Assembly (NCBI RefSeq): GCF_018991925.1
Contig: NW_024753828.1
Span: 740,859-804,858, forward strand
Reading direction: 5' to 3'
DNA from: Homarus americanus
Taxonomy: Eukaryota; Arthropoda; Malacostraca; Decapoda; Nephropidae
Length of the DNA stretch: 64,000 bases
Part shown: one piece after another, positions 63,333 to 64,000 of the stretch
How the letters are laid out: each line of letters starts with the position of its first letter
Numbering within the stretch: the stretch's first letter is position 1
The notes under the pieces: generated by a model
Told to the model about the DNA's origin: nothing
Databases searched by the model: none
What the model saw: the letters and a program-made list of their open reading frames with translations, nothing else
Translations under genes and position numbers: made by a program

Positions 63333-64000
63333 AGATACAGCTTCAATAAGCTTAAAGTAGAGCACTGTACTGTACTGTACACATTGAACATCCCCCCTGT
63401 AGTATCTCTTGGAGATTAATATTGTTATGGTTTACCAGACATAAATGGACTGGTGGGTACTGTACTGTGCTTAATTCATAGTGAATTTATTTTTCACGTA
63501 TATTAGGAATAAAATTTTTAACTGAATATACATTAAGGTTTATTAACATCTGTACTGATAAAGTTGGATTAAAGATATCTCTCAAGAAGCTCTGTATGAC
63601 GTAGAAACAGATTACTGTACTGTACTCTTGTTGTCTTCCATGAATGAATCCTAATTATGGTTTTAATTGTTATGACTTGACAATGGTAATAACCATATAG
63701 TATTCAATTATAAGGTGCCAGTATTTTGCCCCTATGAACCATATTGCTTCTTAAAAAAATGGGGTGAAAGATATTGTTTTATTTGTCATTCATGTACTGT
63801 ACAGTGTGCTTAGATGTGCTCTAGTAATGTTTCATTGTGACAGTGCATAACTCATATACAGTATCCATGATGTTACAAAGAATGATATGAGGATTGTGCT
63901 GCCTCTGATGTTGTGTTGCATATTAGAATTAAAAAAAATTACAAACTGTATAAAGCCAATAAATTTCTTTTAGGTACAGTACTGTGATTGCTCATGCTTT
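62918..64000 (+). other. CLASP intron; palindrome, (ATT)n and CTGTA-type repeats
   Basis: No exon recognised after 62709. Holds a 40-bp perfect palindrome (separate entry), (ATT)n at about 63296-63330, and repeated TACTGTACTGTAC strings near 63364, 63458, 63612, 63795 and 63975. Confidence 0.5.
63019..63058. repeat. 40-bp perfect palindrome
   Basis: Each arm is CATATCTCTTTAGTAGATAA and its exact reverse complement follows with no spacer; the centre lies between 63038 and 63039. It is not a known regulatory site and is best read as a snap-back duplication. Confidence 0.92.

Overview
This window is nuclear DNA of an animal, most likely an arthropod and plausibly a decapod crustacean. Three things point that way: the very high density of microsatellites and minisatellites, the mix of CR1-, RTE- and I-like LINEs with tRNA-derived SINEs and TA-rich DNA transposons, and the single host exon, which has an intron on each side. 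No bacterial, phage or organelle features are present. The species cannot be fixed from the sequence alone.

Host gene content is nearly nil. The one exon I can support is 62604-62709 (+), bounded by a TTGCAG acceptor and a GTGAGT donor. It encodes 35 residues that match the first TOG domain of CLASP (CLIP-associating protein, orbit/chb/MAST), a microtubule plus-end regulator. Most of the rest is probably intron or intergenic DNA upstream of that exon, colonised by repeats.

Layout. 1-6.37 kb: unique DNA, a 40-bp minisatellite, two minus-strand tRNA-derived SINEs and simple repeats. 6.37-12.16 kb: a complete, apparently intact I-like LINE on the minus strand. It has a gag-like ORF1 with three CCHC knuckles, an EN-RT-RNase H ORF2, a 5' UTR with NRF1-like palindromes, an (AATTG)-type tail and an 11-bp target-site duplication. 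12.2-20 kb: minisatellites, a 612-bp perfect (TG)306 tract, a broken retroelement (17.5-18.8 kb) and a 36-bp minisatellite. 20-25.4 kb: a (TA)n-associated fold-back repeat and MITEs. 25.5-27.75 kb: a dead CR1 element split by a tRNA-Ala-derived SINE with an 11-bp duplication. 31-35.5 kb: a dead RTE-like element and a TIR-flanked element. 37.9-40.04 kb: a 20-bp minisatellite of about 100 units. 47.8-50 kb: a second dead CR1 followed by a 365-bp retroposon. 50.6-57.6 kb: GA-rich minisatellite, microsatellites, MITEs and a hAT MITE with a perfect 8-bp duplication. 59.8-62.44 kb: a complete Tigger/pogo-type DNA transposon with an intact transposase, ending about 170 bp before the CLASP exon.

The elements do not form a cooperating system; they are independent genomic parasites nested in one another. 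The points most worth a second look are the two apparently coding-competent transposons, the roughly 480-codon overlapping open frame inside the LINE ORF1, a four-copy MITE family, a four-copy SINE family, and three snap-back palindromes. One of those palindromes can be shown, by comparison with another copy in the window, to be a derived templated inversion.
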